Below, one piece after another: positions 43,938 to 55,372 of a stretch of 64,000 bases of DNA. Made by a program: the position numbers and the translations under genes. The notes below the pieces were generated by a model, which saw nothing but the letters and a program-made list of their open reading frames with translations, ran no database searches and was not told the DNA's origin. This DNA comes from Carnobacterium mobile DSM 4848 (GTDB taxonomy: Bacteria > Bacillota > Bacilli > Lactobacillales > Carnobacteriaceae): positions 2,031,501 through 2,095,500 of the forward strand of contig NZ_JQMR01000001.1 in assembly GCF_000744825.1 (NCBI RefSeq), read 5' to 3'. Numbering within the stretch: position 1 is the stretch's first letter; every line of letters begins with the position of its first letter.

Positions 43938-45332
43938 ATGAGACGAGAGACATGGGTACGGTTAGACAATGCTTCTAACATATTTTTGGCTGCGATGAAT
44001 GACAGAGATACAAAGGTTTTTCGTTTGACTGCTGAAATGACCGAGTTAGTGGACCCTGATATATTGCAGCAAGCTCTAGAAAAGACCTATGAGCAATCTC
44101 TCTTGTATCATAGCGTACTGCGGCGCGGGTTTTTCTGGTATTATTTAGCAATGAGTGAACTAAAGCCCGAAGTTGCAGTTGAAGGGTTGTCTCCTTGTGC
44201 ACCTATTTATCATTTTGATCAAAAAGAGCTTTTGTTTAGAGTCATTTATTGGCAAAAACGGATCCACTTAGAAGTTTTCCATGTTTTATCGGATGGAACA
44301 GGTGCCATGTGGTTTTTTGAAGACTTGATCAAGGAATACATTTTCATTCGATACAATGAACGAACTGAAAATGAGCACAAAAAGACTTCTATTCAATGGG
44401 AAAAACAATTAGAAGACAGCTTTAACCAGCATTTTAGACAGCAAAGACAAGAACCTTTTGCTGAAGCGGCTCGTTCTGCTTTTTTTTCGGTCGTTGAAAC
44501 AAGCAAACGTGCGGGAAAAGTTGCTGTCCAATATGGAAAAAAAACGTCTTCTTGGTTTACATCGTCTTTGGAAATGGATTCAAGCAAAAAACGTGTCTAC
44601 CAGATAAAAGGCAAAAAAACACCGGACAATCGTCCTCGAATAGTAGAGCTGAATCTGCCGCTTGGCGCTGTTCTGTCATTGGCGAAAAAACAACAGGTGT
44701 CGCTGACCGTTTATTTGATCGCTTTGTTTTTTGAATCCATCCGAAAAGCAGAGCCTCAATTTCAATTAACCGATACATTAGCAGTGTCTGTTCCGGTGAA
44801 TTTAAGACAGTTTTTCCAATCTTATTCTGCACGCAACTTTTTCAGCACCGTTCGATTAGAATATACTTATGGCGAAGACGGAAATTTTGACGATCTGTGC
44901 CGCAGCTTGAATGAGCAATTACAAGAGCACTTAAAACAAGAAAAGCTGAAAGAACGGTTAAGCAAATTAATCAAAGCTGAGTACCATCCAATAGGCCGAG
45001 TTGTTCCAAGGCCATTGAAAGACCTTATTTTGAAAGGCATCAATCGGCAAAATAACCGGAAACTGACAGTCGCAATGTCTAATTTAGGGAGTGTTGCTTT
45101 TTCTCAACCGGTCAACCAGCATATACAACACTTTTTCTTTCAAACGTCTGCTGTCAGGCCGCAATTTTGTATGATCAGCTTTAAAGACACCTTGACTATC
45201 AGTTTTACCTCGCCTTTTGTAGAAACAGCGATTCAAAAAGAATTTGTCCGCTTGCTGACTGCCGAAAGTGTTCCCGTTGTTGTTGGGGTGAATCAAGTAA
45301 CAAACGCAGAGTTGAAAGGAGAAACGGCATGA
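43938..45332 (+). CDS. Alcohol acetyltransferase / condensation-domain-like protein
   Basis: A 464-aa protein of the CoA-dependent acyltransferase superfamily (PapA, condensation domain, alcohol acetyltransferase). The catalytic motif H-x3-D-G is seen as His115-VLS-Asp119-Gly in FHVLSDGTGAMWF. The N-terminal half ends with a poorly conserved linker, and the second half shows SVPVNLRQFF and the late strand CMISFKDTLTISF. It would transfer an acyl group to an alcohol or a lipid. It lies between an esterase gene and a DUF6320 gene, overlapping the latter by four bases. Confidence 0.8.
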   Translation: MRRETWVRLDNASNIFLAAMNDRDTKVFRLTAEMTELVDPDILQQALEKTYEQSLLYHSVLRRGFFWYYLAMSELKPEVAVEGLSPCAPIYHFDQKELLFRVIYWQKRIHLEVFHVLSDGTGAMWFFEDLIKEYIFIRYNERTENEHKKTSIQWEKQLEDSFNQHFRQQRQEPFAEAARSAFFSVVETSKRAGKVAVQYGKKTSSWFTSSLEMDSSKKRVYQIKGKKTPDNRPRIVELNLPLGAVLSLAKKQQVSLTVYLIALFFESIRKAEPQFQLTDTLAVSVPVNLRQFFQSYSARNFFSTVRLEYTYGEDGNFDDLCRSLNEQLQEHLKQEKLKERLSKLIKAEYHPIGRVVPRPLKDLILKGINRQNNRKLTVAMSNLGSVAFSQPVNQHIQHFFFQTSAVRPQFCMISFKDTLTISFTSPFVETAIQKEFVRLLTAESVPVVVGVNQVTNAELKGETA

Positions 45333-45994
45333 GTTGTTGTCTTGAATGCAAAGCAGCTGTCAAAGGCAGTTGGGTCAATTGTCCGTTGTGCGGCTGTAAC
45401 TTAGAACGCCGCACAACAAATACTGAGCAGAATCCATTTCCTTTTGTACCTTTGCGTTTTAACCGAGAAAAAGGATTTAGGTTATTGATGATTTTTACTC
45501 TCATCAGCGGCATCCTGTTTTTAGGAATAGAAGCACTGTGGCTGGATCAAAGCCAAGTCTTGCAACTCGCTGTTTTCGGCATAATGAGCTTGTGGATCGT
45601 TGTGGCAATCCTGATTCGAAAGAGGAGAAACATTGCTAAAAGTATTCTATATTTATTAGTAATGGTTTCATTGATCAGTGTCTATTTGGACTACTCATTA
45701 GAATGGAATGGATGGTCAACAACATATGTCATCCCGGTCATTTGCATCTTTACTGACTTGGCCTTGTCCATCTCTGTTAACATTATATTCCCGGAAGTTG
45801 CTGACTATATTTTGTACTTGTTGATCGTTGCAGTAATAGGCCTTTTGCCAGCTCTTTTTCTTATCTTTGATTGGACTACGAATTCAGTGCCGTCTCTGTT
45901 GTCGATAGCTGTCAGCACCGTGATGTTTGTTTCTCTGCTCATCCATTATCGAAAAATCGTGTTATACGAATGGAAAAAGCGCATGCAATTTTGA
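45329..45994 (+). CDS. DUF6320 membrane protein with zinc ribbon
   Basis: A 221-aa protein. The N-terminus has a Cys4 zinc-ribbon pattern, CCLECKAAVKG and CPLCGCN. Six hydrophobic segments follow from residue 50 onward. The architecture matches DUF6320, found beside acyltransferase-hydrolase pairs in Firmicutes. The function is unknown. The start overlaps the acyltransferase stop by ATGA. Confidence 0.8.
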   Translation: MSCCLECKAAVKGSWVNCPLCGCNLERRTTNTEQNPFPFVPLRFNREKGFRLLMIFTLISGILFLGIEALWLDQSQVLQLAVFGIMSLWIVVAILIRKRRNIAKSILYLLVMVSLISVYLDYSLEWNGWSTTYVIPVICIFTDLALSISVNIIFPEVADYILYLLIVAVIGLLPALFLIFDWTTNSVPSLLSIAVSTVMFVSLLIHYRKIVLYEWKKRMQF

Positions 45995-46050
45995 TAAAAA
46001 GCATGATTTAAAATCAAAAGCGTATCATTAGTTTATGATGAATGTTTAAA

Positions 46051-46078
46051 AAGTTGCTGATAGAGCAGCTTTTTTTTT
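46051..46078 (+). terminator. Terminator after DUF6320 gene
   Basis: AAGTTGCT pairs with AGCAGCTT (with G-T pairs) and a run of nine T. Confidence 0.75.
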
Positions 46079-46122
46079 GGTTCAAACGGTAAAAAGAATA
46101 GTCATTTAAATATTTGTGATGA

Positions 46123-47613
<1,491 letters not shown>

Positions 47614-47657
47614 TAGTTGCTGCTTTTTGCGGCTCTTCATTTTCTGGCGTTGGTAAG

Positions 47658-47835
47658 AAAATTTCCTCCGGACTACGGAGTTGCTTGCGGAAAGCCATGG
47701 GACCGTTTTGAGCCGAACACGTCTCAAAACTTGCAAGCGTCAAACTTAACGTAGCGGCTAAAGCCGAACGCTAAGTAATTCTCATTGCATCCTCTTTCAT
47801 GGCTGCAAGCTCCTCCTATTCCTCCGAAAATTTTT
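47658..47835. repeat. Dispersed structured intergenic repeat, copy B
   Basis: About 180 bp between AAAATTTCCTCCGGA and CCTCCGAAAATTTTT, an imperfect terminal inverted repeat. Blocks shared with copy A at 12160-12350 in the same order are GCTTG-GGAAAGCC, GTCTCAA, GCATCCT-TTCATGGCT-CAAGC and CCTCC-AAAATT. The end blocks GCTTG/CAAGC and AGCC/GGCT are complementary. Both copies directly follow a beta-glucoside gene. Confidence 0.55.
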
Positions 47836-47977
47836 GAAACGTTTTAAAAGAAACTCAATTAATTACTGACCAATGTTAAATGTTGTAGAACCATTTAAAT
47901 AAGTTTCTTTATAAGTTCATTTTTAAAAAAACAAGACCATAAAATCTTCATGCTAACAAAAAGAATAGTGACGAAAA

Positions 47978-48018
47978 CAGACTGAAATTCAGTAAGTACT
48001 ACGCTGAATTCCAGTCTT
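47978..48018. terminator. Bidirectional terminator
   Basis: AGACTG-AA-ATTCAG pairs with CTGAAT-TCC-AGTCT, followed by TTTTATT, between copy B and the convergent channel gene. Confidence 0.75.
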
Positions 48019-48022
48019 TTTA

Positions 48023-48814
48023 TTATAATTTTTCTCCACAGTGCGGACAGTAATTGTTGCTTTTTTTATGTTGGATCACAGTTAATTGTTCCACAAAACC
48101 TGCAGATAAAATACCGGTGGGGATAGCAACCATTCCGACACCTAAAAAAGTAATTACCATTCCAAAGAATTTTCCGGCTAACGTTACAGGATAAATATCG
48201 CCATAACCGACAGTCAGCAAGGAAGAAGAAGCCCACCAGAAAGCAGAAAAAGCATCTGTAAAAACATCAGGCTGAGCATCGTGTTCAAGATTATACATCA
48301 CTAATGAAGCAGCAGTCATCAACACTAAAATAATAAAAATAGATGAAAGCAACTGTTGCCGTTTGCTTTTAAGAACATCAGTAATGAGATTCAAGGAGTC
48401 ATAGTAATTGTTGATTCGGAATAAGCGGAAGATACGAATGACTCGGAACACACGAAAGGCTACCGTACCGCTTGGGAAAAAGAACGGCAGATAAAACGGA
48501 AAAAAAGAAAATAAATCAACCAGTCCTGTAAATGAGATGGCATATTTTAATCTTGCACTGCCTTTCGAAAGAACAGGATACAGGTAATTAGCGGTCCATA
48601 ATCTCAAACCATATTCAATTGTGAATAAAACGACACTGACAGTTTCGATTTTATGAATAATAGGCATATAATCAATTGAACGGTCAAAAGTAGAAAAAAT
48701 AGCTAATCCCAAATTTAATAAAATAGCTGAAACAATGGTAAAGTCAAATAGCCGGCTGACAATGTCAGCATGCCTTCCGATTTGAATAATTTCAAATATT
48801 CTTTTCTTTTTCAT
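48023..48814 (-). CDS. Voltage-gated-type potassium channel
   Basis: A 263-aa membrane protein with six segments. The fourth segment FRVFRVIRIFRLFRI has regularly spaced arginines like a voltage sensor. The pore loop contains the potassium filter TVGYGD. The C-terminus ends in a small cytosolic Cys-rich motif, YCPHCGEKL, possibly half of a zinc site shared between subunits. It should pass K+ across the cytoplasmic membrane. It is divergent from mntH. Confidence 0.88.
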   Translation of the reverse strand: MKKKRIFEIIQIGRHADIVSRLFDFTIVSAILLNLGLAIFSTFDRSIDYMPIIHKIETVSVVLFTIEYGLRLWTANYLYPVLSKGSARLKYAISFTGLVDLFSFFPFYLPFFFPSGTVAFRVFRVIRIFRLFRINNYYDSLNLITDVLKSKRQQLLSSIFIILVLMTAASLVMYNLEHDAQPDVFTDAFSAFWWASSSLLTVGYGDIYPVTLAGKFFGMVITFLGVGMVAIPTGILSAGFVEQLTVIQHKKSNNYCPHCGEKL

Positions 48815-48841
48815 TTTAAAAACCTCATTTTTTACATTTTA

Positions 48842-49016
48842 ATTTAGAAACAATAGGTCAAGTTTAACCTATATTTTATCAACTGTGTAGACCTGTTTCT
48901 AAATCAACTAGTATTTCTTTCTTCTGTTTTTGGTATCAACTGCTATTCTCAGCTGTTTTGTGTGTAGAAGAAGTCAGACTGATAAGCTTTACAAAAGAGG
49001 GCATACATTCTAAAAT
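48842..49016 (+). promoter_or_regulatory. Channel-mntH intergenic region with inverted repeat and mntH promoter
   Basis: ATTTAGAAACA-AT-AGGTC (48842-48859) pairs with GACCTGTTTCTAAAT (48890-48904), with TAGGT/ACCTA nested inside; its role is unknown. Further on TTTACA (48988-48993) and TAAAAT (49011-49016) are 17 bp apart and fit an mntH promoter. Confidence 0.5.
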
Positions 49017-49094
49017 GAAGTTAATGTAGGCAAGAAAAAAATGATAAGAAAAGAATAAAAGAAATAAAACCAAAGAGAGGTGGGCGAGTAAGAA

Positions 49095-50438
49095 ATGGGA
49101 AATAAAAAAAAGCCGTCCACAAATGGATGGATAAGAAGAGTTGATAATGTAAGTTTAGAAGAAGCAAACAGCTCGATAAAGGTTCCAGCATCAAATGCAT
49201 CTTTCTTACGAAAACTGCTTGCTTTTATGGGCCCAGGTTCATTGATTGCTGTAGGATATGTTGATCCTGGTAATTGGGCAACGTCAATAGCAGGCGGTTC
49301 AGAATTCGGCTACACTTTATTGAGTGTGATCCTGATCGCTAGTTTGATCGCCATGTTGATGCAAGAGATGGCGGCTCGGCTTGGGATTGCTACAGGCAAG
49401 GACTTAGCACAGGCCACGAGTGCCTCAGTTGGAAAGAAAACCTCTTTCTTCTTATGGATTTTAACAGAATTAGCTATTATTGCGACTGATATTGCTGAGG
49501 TGATCGGTTCAGCAATTGCCTTGAAATTATTATTCAATATCCCTTTATTACTGGGCGTTACGATTACCACACTAGATGTTTTATTGTTATTGTTGCTGCA
49601 AAAGCGAAACTTTCGAATCATTGAAAGCATCGTGACTGTATTGATGGCTACAATTTTTATAATTTTCGGCTATGAAATCTTTTTGTCCCATCCGAATGCA
49701 GTGCAATTATTAAAAGGGTACTTGCCGCAGACTGAGATTGTTACCAATACCAATATGCTATTCATGGGTCTAGGTATTTTAGGAGCCACGGTTATGCCGC
49801 ATAACTTATACTTACATTCTTCTATTATTCAAACAAGAAGTTACGAACGGACAGAAAAAGGGAAAAAAGAAGCCGTTACTTTTGCGCGGATCGATTCCGT
49901 ATTCTCTTTAACGATTGCGTTCTTTATCAATTCGATGATTTTGATTTTAGGCGCGGCGGCTTTTTATAAAAGTGGACAAGTTATCGGCGGGATTGAAGAC
50001 GCGTATGCTTTGTTGGCACCGGCTGTGGGAGCATCGATTGCCAGTACATTATTTGCCATAGCTTTGCTGGCTTCTGGACAAAATTCAACCATTACTGGAA
50101 CTTTAAGCGGTCAAATCGTCATGGAAGGTTTTATCCATCTTAGAGTCAAACCATGGATACGTCGTGTCATCACTCGGCTGATAGCAGTGATTCCAGTGTT
50201 TATTGTTACGCTGATTGCTGGAGAAAACGGAACAGCTGATTTGTTGATATTAAGCCAAGTTATTCTGAGTATGCAATTGCCGTTTGCACTTGTGCCACTC
50301 GTTCTTTACACCAGCGATCCACATAAAATGGGAAGCTTTGTAAACTCAATGTGGGTTAAAGTCTTAGCCTGGATCGCTACGGTGATTATTATTATTCTAA
50401 ATATTTACCTTGTTGTTTACACAATAGTGGGCAATTAG
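49095..50438 (+). CDS. mntH: Nramp-family manganese transporter
   Basis: A 447-aa proton-coupled divalent-metal transporter with 11 membrane segments. The metal-site motifs are clear: DPGNWATS in helix 1 and MPHNLYLHS in helix 6. It imports Mn2+ (and possibly Fe2+). Lactic acid bacteria often rely on manganese for oxidative defence and carry several copies. A GAGAGGTGGG site lies upstream, and a strong terminator follows. It appears monocistronic. Confidence 0.92.
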   Translation: MGNKKKPSTNGWIRRVDNVSLEEANSSIKVPASNASFLRKLLAFMGPGSLIAVGYVDPGNWATSIAGGSEFGYTLLSVILIASLIAMLMQEMAARLGIATGKDLAQATSASVGKKTSFFLWILTELAIIATDIAEVIGSAIALKLLFNIPLLLGVTITTLDVLLLLLLQKRNFRIIESIVTVLMATIFIIFGYEIFLSHPNAVQLLKGYLPQTEIVTNTNMLFMGLGILGATVMPHNLYLHSSIIQTRSYERTEKGKKEAVTFARIDSVFSLTIAFFINSMILILGAAAFYKSGQVIGGIEDAYALLAPAVGASIASTLFAIALLASGQNSTITGTLSGQIVMEGFIHLRVKPWIRRVITRLIAVIPVFIVTLIAGENGTADLLILSQVILSMQLPFALVPLVLYTSDPHKMGSFVNSMWVKVLAWIATVIIIILNIYLVVYTIVGN

Positions 50439-50510
50439 TTCAGAACGAGAATGTGTTTCCTTGAAAGCTGTTCATTCTGGAAACTTACTTAAATAAACAC
50501 TAGAAACCAA

Positions 50511-50553
50511 AAAGCTGTCTTTTCAATTACTGAAAAGGCAGCTTTTTTTTGGG
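50511..50553. terminator. Terminator between mntH and aldo/keto reductase genes
   Basis: AAAGCTG-T-CTTTTCA pairs with TGAAAAG-G-CAGCTTT and a long T run. It probably also serves the convergent aldo/keto reductase gene. Confidence 0.88.
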
Positions 50554-50571
50554 GTTTTTAAAAATAGAAAA

Positions 50572-51390
50572 TTACTTATTGCGCACGTCTTCAATAGCGT
50601 TTAATTGTTTCATGTCTTCATCTGAGATATGAAAATCCAATTGGCTGTTTTCGATGATCCGTTCTTCATGTGTTGATTTTGGAAGCGGCAAGGTTTCACG
50701 TTCTAAACAATAACGAATGCACAACTGAGCTGGTGTAACGTTATATTTTTGGGCTATTTCTTTGATTTCTGAGCTGTTGAGTATTTCTCCTGTTGCTAAA
50801 GGCGAATAAGCTTCAACAACAATTTTATGTTCTTTACAATAGTTCAACAGACTTTCTTGGTCACGACCAATATAAAACGGAATCTGATTGGCCATTGGAA
50901 CAACTTCGCAAGCATCGATCAATGCTTGGATATCCGACTCTGAAAAGTTAGAAACACCAATAGCTCGAATTTTACCCTCATGATACAATTTTTCCATTGC
51001 TTTCCATGTTTGAATATTTTCTGCTGTGCAATCTTTTCCTTTTTCATCCCATGGCCATGGTGCATGGATGAGGTAAAGGTCTAGATAATCCATTCCCAGA
51101 TTTGTAAGAGTTTCCTCAAAAGCTTTTAAAGTTTCGTCATAGCCTTTGATTTGTGCAGGAAGTTTACTAGTTAGAAAAATATTTTCCCGGGAAATATCAA
51201 AGTCTTTGATGGCTTTCCCAACATTTTCTTCATTATGATAAGCTAAAGCGGTATCGATATGAGTATAGCCATTTTTAAGCGCCATTGTTACGGCATCATA
51301 AGCTTCTTCATTAGGAATTTGCCAAGTACCAAAACCGATATGTGGGATTTCAACGTCATTGTGAAATACAAATGTTTTTTCTTTCATCAT
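50572..51390 (-). CDS. Aldo/keto reductase
   Basis: A 272-aa NADPH-dependent reductase with a TIM-barrel fold. The tetrad is visible in HIDTALAYHNEENVG (Asp, Tyr), FLTSKLP (Lys) and YLIHAPWPW (His). The cofactor end has LPLPKSTHEERI. It reduces aldehydes or ketones such as 2,5-diketo-gluconate or methylglyoxal; the substrate is not defined. A longer frame opens at 51432, but GAGGAGG precedes the ATG pair at 51390-51385, so a start there is chosen. Confidence 0.9.
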   Translation of the reverse strand: MMKEKTFVFHNDVEIPHIGFGTWQIPNEEAYDAVTMALKNGYTHIDTALAYHNEENVGKAIKDFDISRENIFLTSKLPAQIKGYDETLKAFEETLTNLGMDYLDLYLIHAPWPWDEKGKDCTAENIQTWKAMEKLYHEGKIRAIGVSNFSESDIQALIDACEVVPMANQIPFYIGRDQESLLNYCKEHKIVVEAYSPLATGEILNSSEIKEIAQKYNVTPAQLCIRYCLERETLPLPKSTHEERIIENSQLDFHISDEDMKQLNAIEDVRNK

Positions 51391-51524
51391 TAAAAAGTTC
51401 CTCCTCTGATCTAATGTATTGTGCGCTTTCATTTTAATACAAATAGCTATGGAAAAATAATAATAACGCTTATTTTTTCGATTTGACTAGCTGTTACACT
51501 AGAATACTCTTAGTAATAAATAGC

Positions 51525-51977
51525 CTAATCAGAACTTTCAAGATCTTTAATCAATTCTTTCATTTGTTTAATTTCATCACGTTGTGCTTCGCTAATTTTT
51601 TTAGCAAGCTCTTGAACCCGCGGATCTGACAGATGGGCCCGTTCACTAGTGAGTATCGCAATCGAGTGATGTGGAATCATGGCTTTTAGCCAAGAAGAGT
51701 CTTCAATCGTTGCTTGGCTCCGTACAAGACCAAGAGATCCTCCAAAAACAACTAGACTTACCAATAAAATCAACATATTTGCCTTTTTATTTGTATACAT
51801 ATTCCACATAAATAATAGCATAATAATGGCCATAGCAGCCCCCATCATGAATGCCATGTACAACCGCGTTTCGCTGAAAAAGATATGATCCAATTGAAAG
51901 ACATTGAAAAACATCATAGCGTACATAACTAGAGTAGAAGTAGCAATCATTAAGCCAAACTTAAGATACTTGTTCAT
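51525..51977 (-). CDS. DUF305 membrane protein
   Basis: A 150-aa protein with three to four membrane segments in the N-terminal 90 residues and a C-terminal DUF305 helix, WLKAMIPHHSIAILTSERA, whose PHHS and later Asp/Glu residues resemble a ferritin-like metal site. The function is unknown; relatives are linked to copper or metal stress. GGAGG precedes the ATG at 51977, while a longer frame starts at 52007. Confidence 0.82.
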   Translation of the reverse strand: MNKYLKFGLMIATSTLVMYAMMFFNVFQLDHIFFSETRLYMAFMMGAAMAIIMLLFMWNMYTNKKANMLILLVSLVVFGGSLGLVRSQATIEDSSWLKAMIPHHSIAILTSERAHLSDPRVQELAKKISEAQRDEIKQMKELIKDLESSD

Positions 51978-52177
51978 TCGATTCCTCCTAAAGTTGAAGT
52001 GATACATTTAGCATAACAAAGAAAAAGAATGGAATAAAACAATAAGGTCCAAAGTAAAAAAATACTTTTTAGCTGCTTTTTTTACTATTTTCCAGCAAAT
52101 GTATCATAGGAATGAATTAGTATATGGTATGATAGAGAAGACAAAAACGAAACTGATAAAAAGTGAGGAAAGAAATA

Positions 52178-53191
52178 ATGAGCAAAGTTATTTTAACAGG
52201 CGACAGACCAACCGGAAAACTGCATTTAGGACATTACGTCGGCTCTTTAAAGAACCGTGTCATGTTACAAAATGATCCAGACAATCAAAATTTTATTATG
52301 ATTGCAGACCAACAAGCGTTGACCGATAACGCCAAGAACCCTAAAAAAATTCAAGACAGTTTACTTGAAGTAGCGTTGGATTATTTGGCAGTCGGACTAG
52401 ACCCGGCTAAATCAACTATTTTTGTGCAATCTCAAATTCCACAATTGTCAGAATTGACGATGTATTATTTGAATTTAGTGACCGTTTCGCGCTTGAAACG
52501 GAATCCGACGGTTAAATCGGAAATCAATGAAAAGAACTTTGGAGAAAGTATTCCAGCGGGCTTCTTTATGTATCCAGTTAGCCAGGCAGCAGATATCACG
52601 GCGTTTAAAGGAACACATGTGCCAGTCGGTGAAGATCAAAGTCCGATGATTGAACAAACAAGAGAAATTGTCAGAGATTTTAACCGCATTTACAATACAG
52701 ATGCATTAGTGATGCCTGAAAGTATTCTGCCGGATAAAGGCCAAGAAAGATTGGTCGGCATTGATGGTAAAGGCAAAATGAGTAAATCTTTAAACAATGG
52801 TATTTACTTGTCTGACTCGTCAGACGAAATCAAGAAAAAAGTTATGAGCATGTACACAGATCCAGATCATATCCATGTAAACGATCCAGGTAAAGTAGAA
52901 GGCAATGTAGTTTTTACGTATTTAGATGTTTTTGGAACAGATAAAGCTAAGATCCAATCTCTAAAAGAGCATTACCAACAAGGTGGTCTAGGAGATGTAA
53001 AAATCAAGTTGTACCTGAATGAAATTTTACAGGATTTCTTGAAACCCATCCGAGAAAATCGGGAACAGTTCGCTGCAGATAAAGAAGAAGTGCGCCGAAT
53101 GTTGAAAGCTGGCAGTGAGTCTGCTGAAAAAGTGGCGGCTCAAACCTTGTCAGAAGTTAAATCAGCTATGGGAATCAACTACTTTAAGTAG
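52178..53191 (+). CDS. trpS: Tryptophanyl-tRNA synthetase
   Basis: A 337-aa class I aminoacyl-tRNA synthetase that charges tRNA-Trp. The ATP motif [17 protein letters not shown] (HIGH variant) is at residues 8-24, and KMSKS is seen in [12 protein letters not shown]. The length is normal for the bacterial enzyme. An upstream in-frame GTG at 52163 is less likely than the ATG preceded by GAGGAAAG. No T-box leader is visible upstream, only a TATGAT box near 52128. Confidence 0.95.
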   Translation: MSKVILTGDRPTGKLHLGHYVGSLKNRVMLQNDPDNQNFIMIADQQALTDNAKNPKKIQDSLLEVALDYLAVGLDPAKSTIFVQSQIPQLSELTMYYLNLVTVSRLKRNPTVKSEINEKNFGESIPAGFFMYPVSQAADITAFKGTHVPVGEDQSPMIEQTREIVRDFNRIYNTDALVMPESILPDKGQERLVGIDGKGKMSKSLNNGIYLSDSSDEIKKKVMSMYTDPDHIHVNDPGKVEGNVVFTYLDVFGTDKAKIQSLKEHYQQGGLGDVKIKLYLNEILQDFLKPIRENREQFAADKEEVRRMLKAGSESAEKVAAQTLSEVKSAMGINYFK

Positions 53192-53241
53192 TCCGGGTAT
53201 TTTTAAACAAGTAAATTTTTTTAACCGAATAGTTCATTAGG

Positions 53242-53286
53242 AAAACTCTTCAGCCATTGGGACAGATACAATGACTGAAGAGTTTT
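53242..53286 (+). terminator. Terminator after trpS
   Basis: AAAACTCTTCAG pairs with CTGAAGAGTTTT, followed by T. Confidence 0.85.
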
Positions 53287-53443
53287 TCGATTTCTAAATT
53301 GAATTGTATTTCGCAGGGGATATAGTGCATTTCATCTTGGAATAAAGTCATTTCAACTGGAAATTCCTCTTTGGAAATCTTCTTTTAGTACAATAGAGAC
53401 ATCAAATGTAAAGGGTTACAAAAAGTTTAGAAGGAGGAAAAAA

Positions 53444-54928
53444 ATGATAACGTTAGTTGGAGGCATTATATTATTGGTTTTAGGTTATTTTACGTATGGT
53501 AAGTACATTGAAAAGAATTTTTCAATTGATCCTGACCGTGAAACCCCGGCAGAAGTGTTAAAAGACGGGTATGATTTTGTTCCCATGTCGAAAGCGAAAA
53601 ATGCTATTATTGAATTATTGAATATTGCCGGTACTGGACCGATTTTTGGACCAATCATGGGAGCCTTATATGGACCAGTAGCTTATATCTGGATTATTAT
53701 CGGCTGTATTTTTGGTGGAGCTGTACATGACTATATGGTTGGAATGATCTCACTGCGTAATAACGGTGCACAACTGCCAGAATTAGCCAGCAAGTATTTA
53801 GGTAAACCAGTCAAACATGTGGTCAATATTTTTGCTATGCTGCTTTTAATGTTAGTGGGTACTGTATTTGTTACGTCTCCTGCCAGCTTGATTGAAAGCA
53901 TTACACCTAGTTGGTTAACAGGAGGAATAGTCGTCTTACTGATTTTTGTGTATTATCTTATTTCAACAATTTTGCCAATTGATAAAGCAATGGGAAAGGT
54001 ATATCCTTGGTTTGGTGGTATTTTAATTATCAGTACAATTGCAATCGGACTTAGTTTGCTGTTTGGAAATCATACGATTCCAAATCTCACTTTAAATACA
54101 ATGCAAAACTTTCATCCAGAAGGAACTCCTATTTTCCCGGCAATTTTCTTTACCATTTCATGTGGAGCACTATCAGGATTTCATGCTACACAAGCTCCAA
54201 TGGTATCAAGAACCAGTACAAACGAAAGGGAAGGACGGTTCACTTTCTATGGCATGATGATTGCAGAAGGTGTGATTGCTATGATTTGGGCCGCAGCTTC
54301 TATGTCGCTTTTTGATGGACAAACACTCAGCCAAATGATCAATACTGGTACTCCATCTGCAGTGGTTAACCAAGTATCTGTACTGCTATTAGGCAATGTA
54401 GTGGGGACCGTGGCGATTATTGGGGTAATCGTATTACCGATTTCTTCTGGTTTATCTGCTTTCAGAAGTTTGCGTATTATTTTATCTGACTACTTGCATA
54501 TTAAACAAGATACGATCAAAAAAGTTCTTATGGTCACGATTCCCTTGTTTGCCATATCTTTTATCTTGACCAATATGGATTTCAATATTTTATGGAGATA
54601 TTTTAACTGGGCTAACCAAGTAACAGCAGTGATTGCTTTATTGGTTTCTACTCGTTACTTGTATCTAAAAAATAAAAATTATTTAGTAACCTTAATTCCA
54701 GGAACATTTATGTTGTATGCTTGTGTGGTTTATATTTTCAGTGAACCTATTGGCTTTAAAATGGGCTTAACAACCCTCACTTACGTGCTTAGTCTGGTCT
54801 TGTCATTAGCTATCTTGGCTATATTTTGGAAAACTGGTCAAAAGCAAAAAGAGAACCTGGATCCAAATGGAGAATTGATCAATGATCAGCTGCCTATTGG
54901 GACATTTACAACAGAACAACAATCCTAA
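53444..54928 (+). CDS. cstA: Carbon-starvation (CstA-type) peptide/pyruvate transporter
   Basis: A 494-aa membrane protein with about 14 hydrophobic segments and the CstA signatures NIAGTGPIFGPIMGALYG, GGAVHDYMVGMISLRNNG and ALSGFHATQAPMVSRT. CstA proteins import pyruvate or peptides when carbon is short. The length fits the compact Firmicute form. AGAAGGAGG is placed seven bases before the ATG, and a perfect terminator follows. Confidence 0.9.
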   Translation: MITLVGGIILLVLGYFTYGKYIEKNFSIDPDRETPAEVLKDGYDFVPMSKAKNAIIELLNIAGTGPIFGPIMGALYGPVAYIWIIIGCIFGGAVHDYMVGMISLRNNGAQLPELASKYLGKPVKHVVNIFAMLLLMLVGTVFVTSPASLIESITPSWLTGGIVVLLIFVYYLISTILPIDKAMGKVYPWFGGILIISTIAIGLSLLFGNHTIPNLTLNTMQNFHPEGTPIFPAIFFTISCGALSGFHATQAPMVSRTSTNEREGRFTFYGMMIAEGVIAMIWAAASMSLFDGQTLSQMINTGTPSAVVNQVSVLLLGNVVGTVAIIGVIVLPISSGLSAFRSLRIILSDYLHIKQDTIKKVLMVTIPLFAISFILTNMDFNILWRYFNWANQVTAVIALLVSTRYLYLKNKNYLVTLIPGTFMLYACVVYIFSEPIGFKMGLTTLTYVLSLVLSLAILAIFWKTGQKQKENLDPNGELINDQLPIGTFTTEQQS

Positions 54929-54940
54929 AAGTTCCTAACT

Positions 54941-54986
54941 AAACGAACCAGCCGTTCTTTCTTAAAAAAGAGCTGCTGGTTCGTTT
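54941..54986 (+). terminator. Terminator after cstA
   Basis: AAACGAACCAGC pairs with GCTGGTTCGTTT, followed by T. Confidence 0.9.
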
Positions 54987-55067
54987 TTGATGTGAGCCTT
55001 TTAATTTGACTGGAAAAGAGCTCGATCGTCTACCAAGGCTAATCATTAGTTAAAGGAGGGTAACCTA

Positions 55068-55233
55068 ATGGCAGATAAGAAAAAAAGAACGCGAAGACAA
55101 GCCAGTTTTTATTACTGATTCAAAATCAAAAGCTGCGGACGAAGCTAACCGATTAGCAAAAGAAGCGGGTACGATTGCTATTATTCATAGCGAACACGGA
55201 AAAATTGAAGAACAAAATAATTATGAAAAATAA
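55068..55233 (+). pseudogene. DUF2188-like small protein, poly-A frameshift
   Basis: The ATG after AAAGGAGGG opens a frame that ends after 16 codons. Removing one A from the seven-A run at 55080-55086 restores a 54-aa protein ending KEAGTIAIIHSEHGKIEEQNNYEK. That end matches the DUF2188 pattern (IIH-x3-GKI-x-x-NxY). DUF2188 proteins are small and of unknown function. One extra base in a homopolymer could be a real lesion, a phase switch or a sequencing error. Confidence 0.6.
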
Positions 55234-55302
55234 GAAAACTCCTCTTAAGCAAACAGAGCAAAAAGTAAGGCTCTGGCAGCTTAAAGGGTCTTTTTATGTA
55301 CA

Positions 55303-55340
55303 TGGGACAAACTACTGGTAAAACCATTGAGTTTGTCCCA
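55303..55340. other. 11-bp perfect inverted repeat
   Basis: TGGGACAAACT pairs with AGTTTGTCCCA around 16 bases, without a T run, between the DUF2188 gene and the SDR gene end. It could be a weak bidirectional terminator. Confidence 0.45.
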
Positions 55341-55372
55341 AGAATAGAGTGCGGTTCTTAAAATTAGGATTT

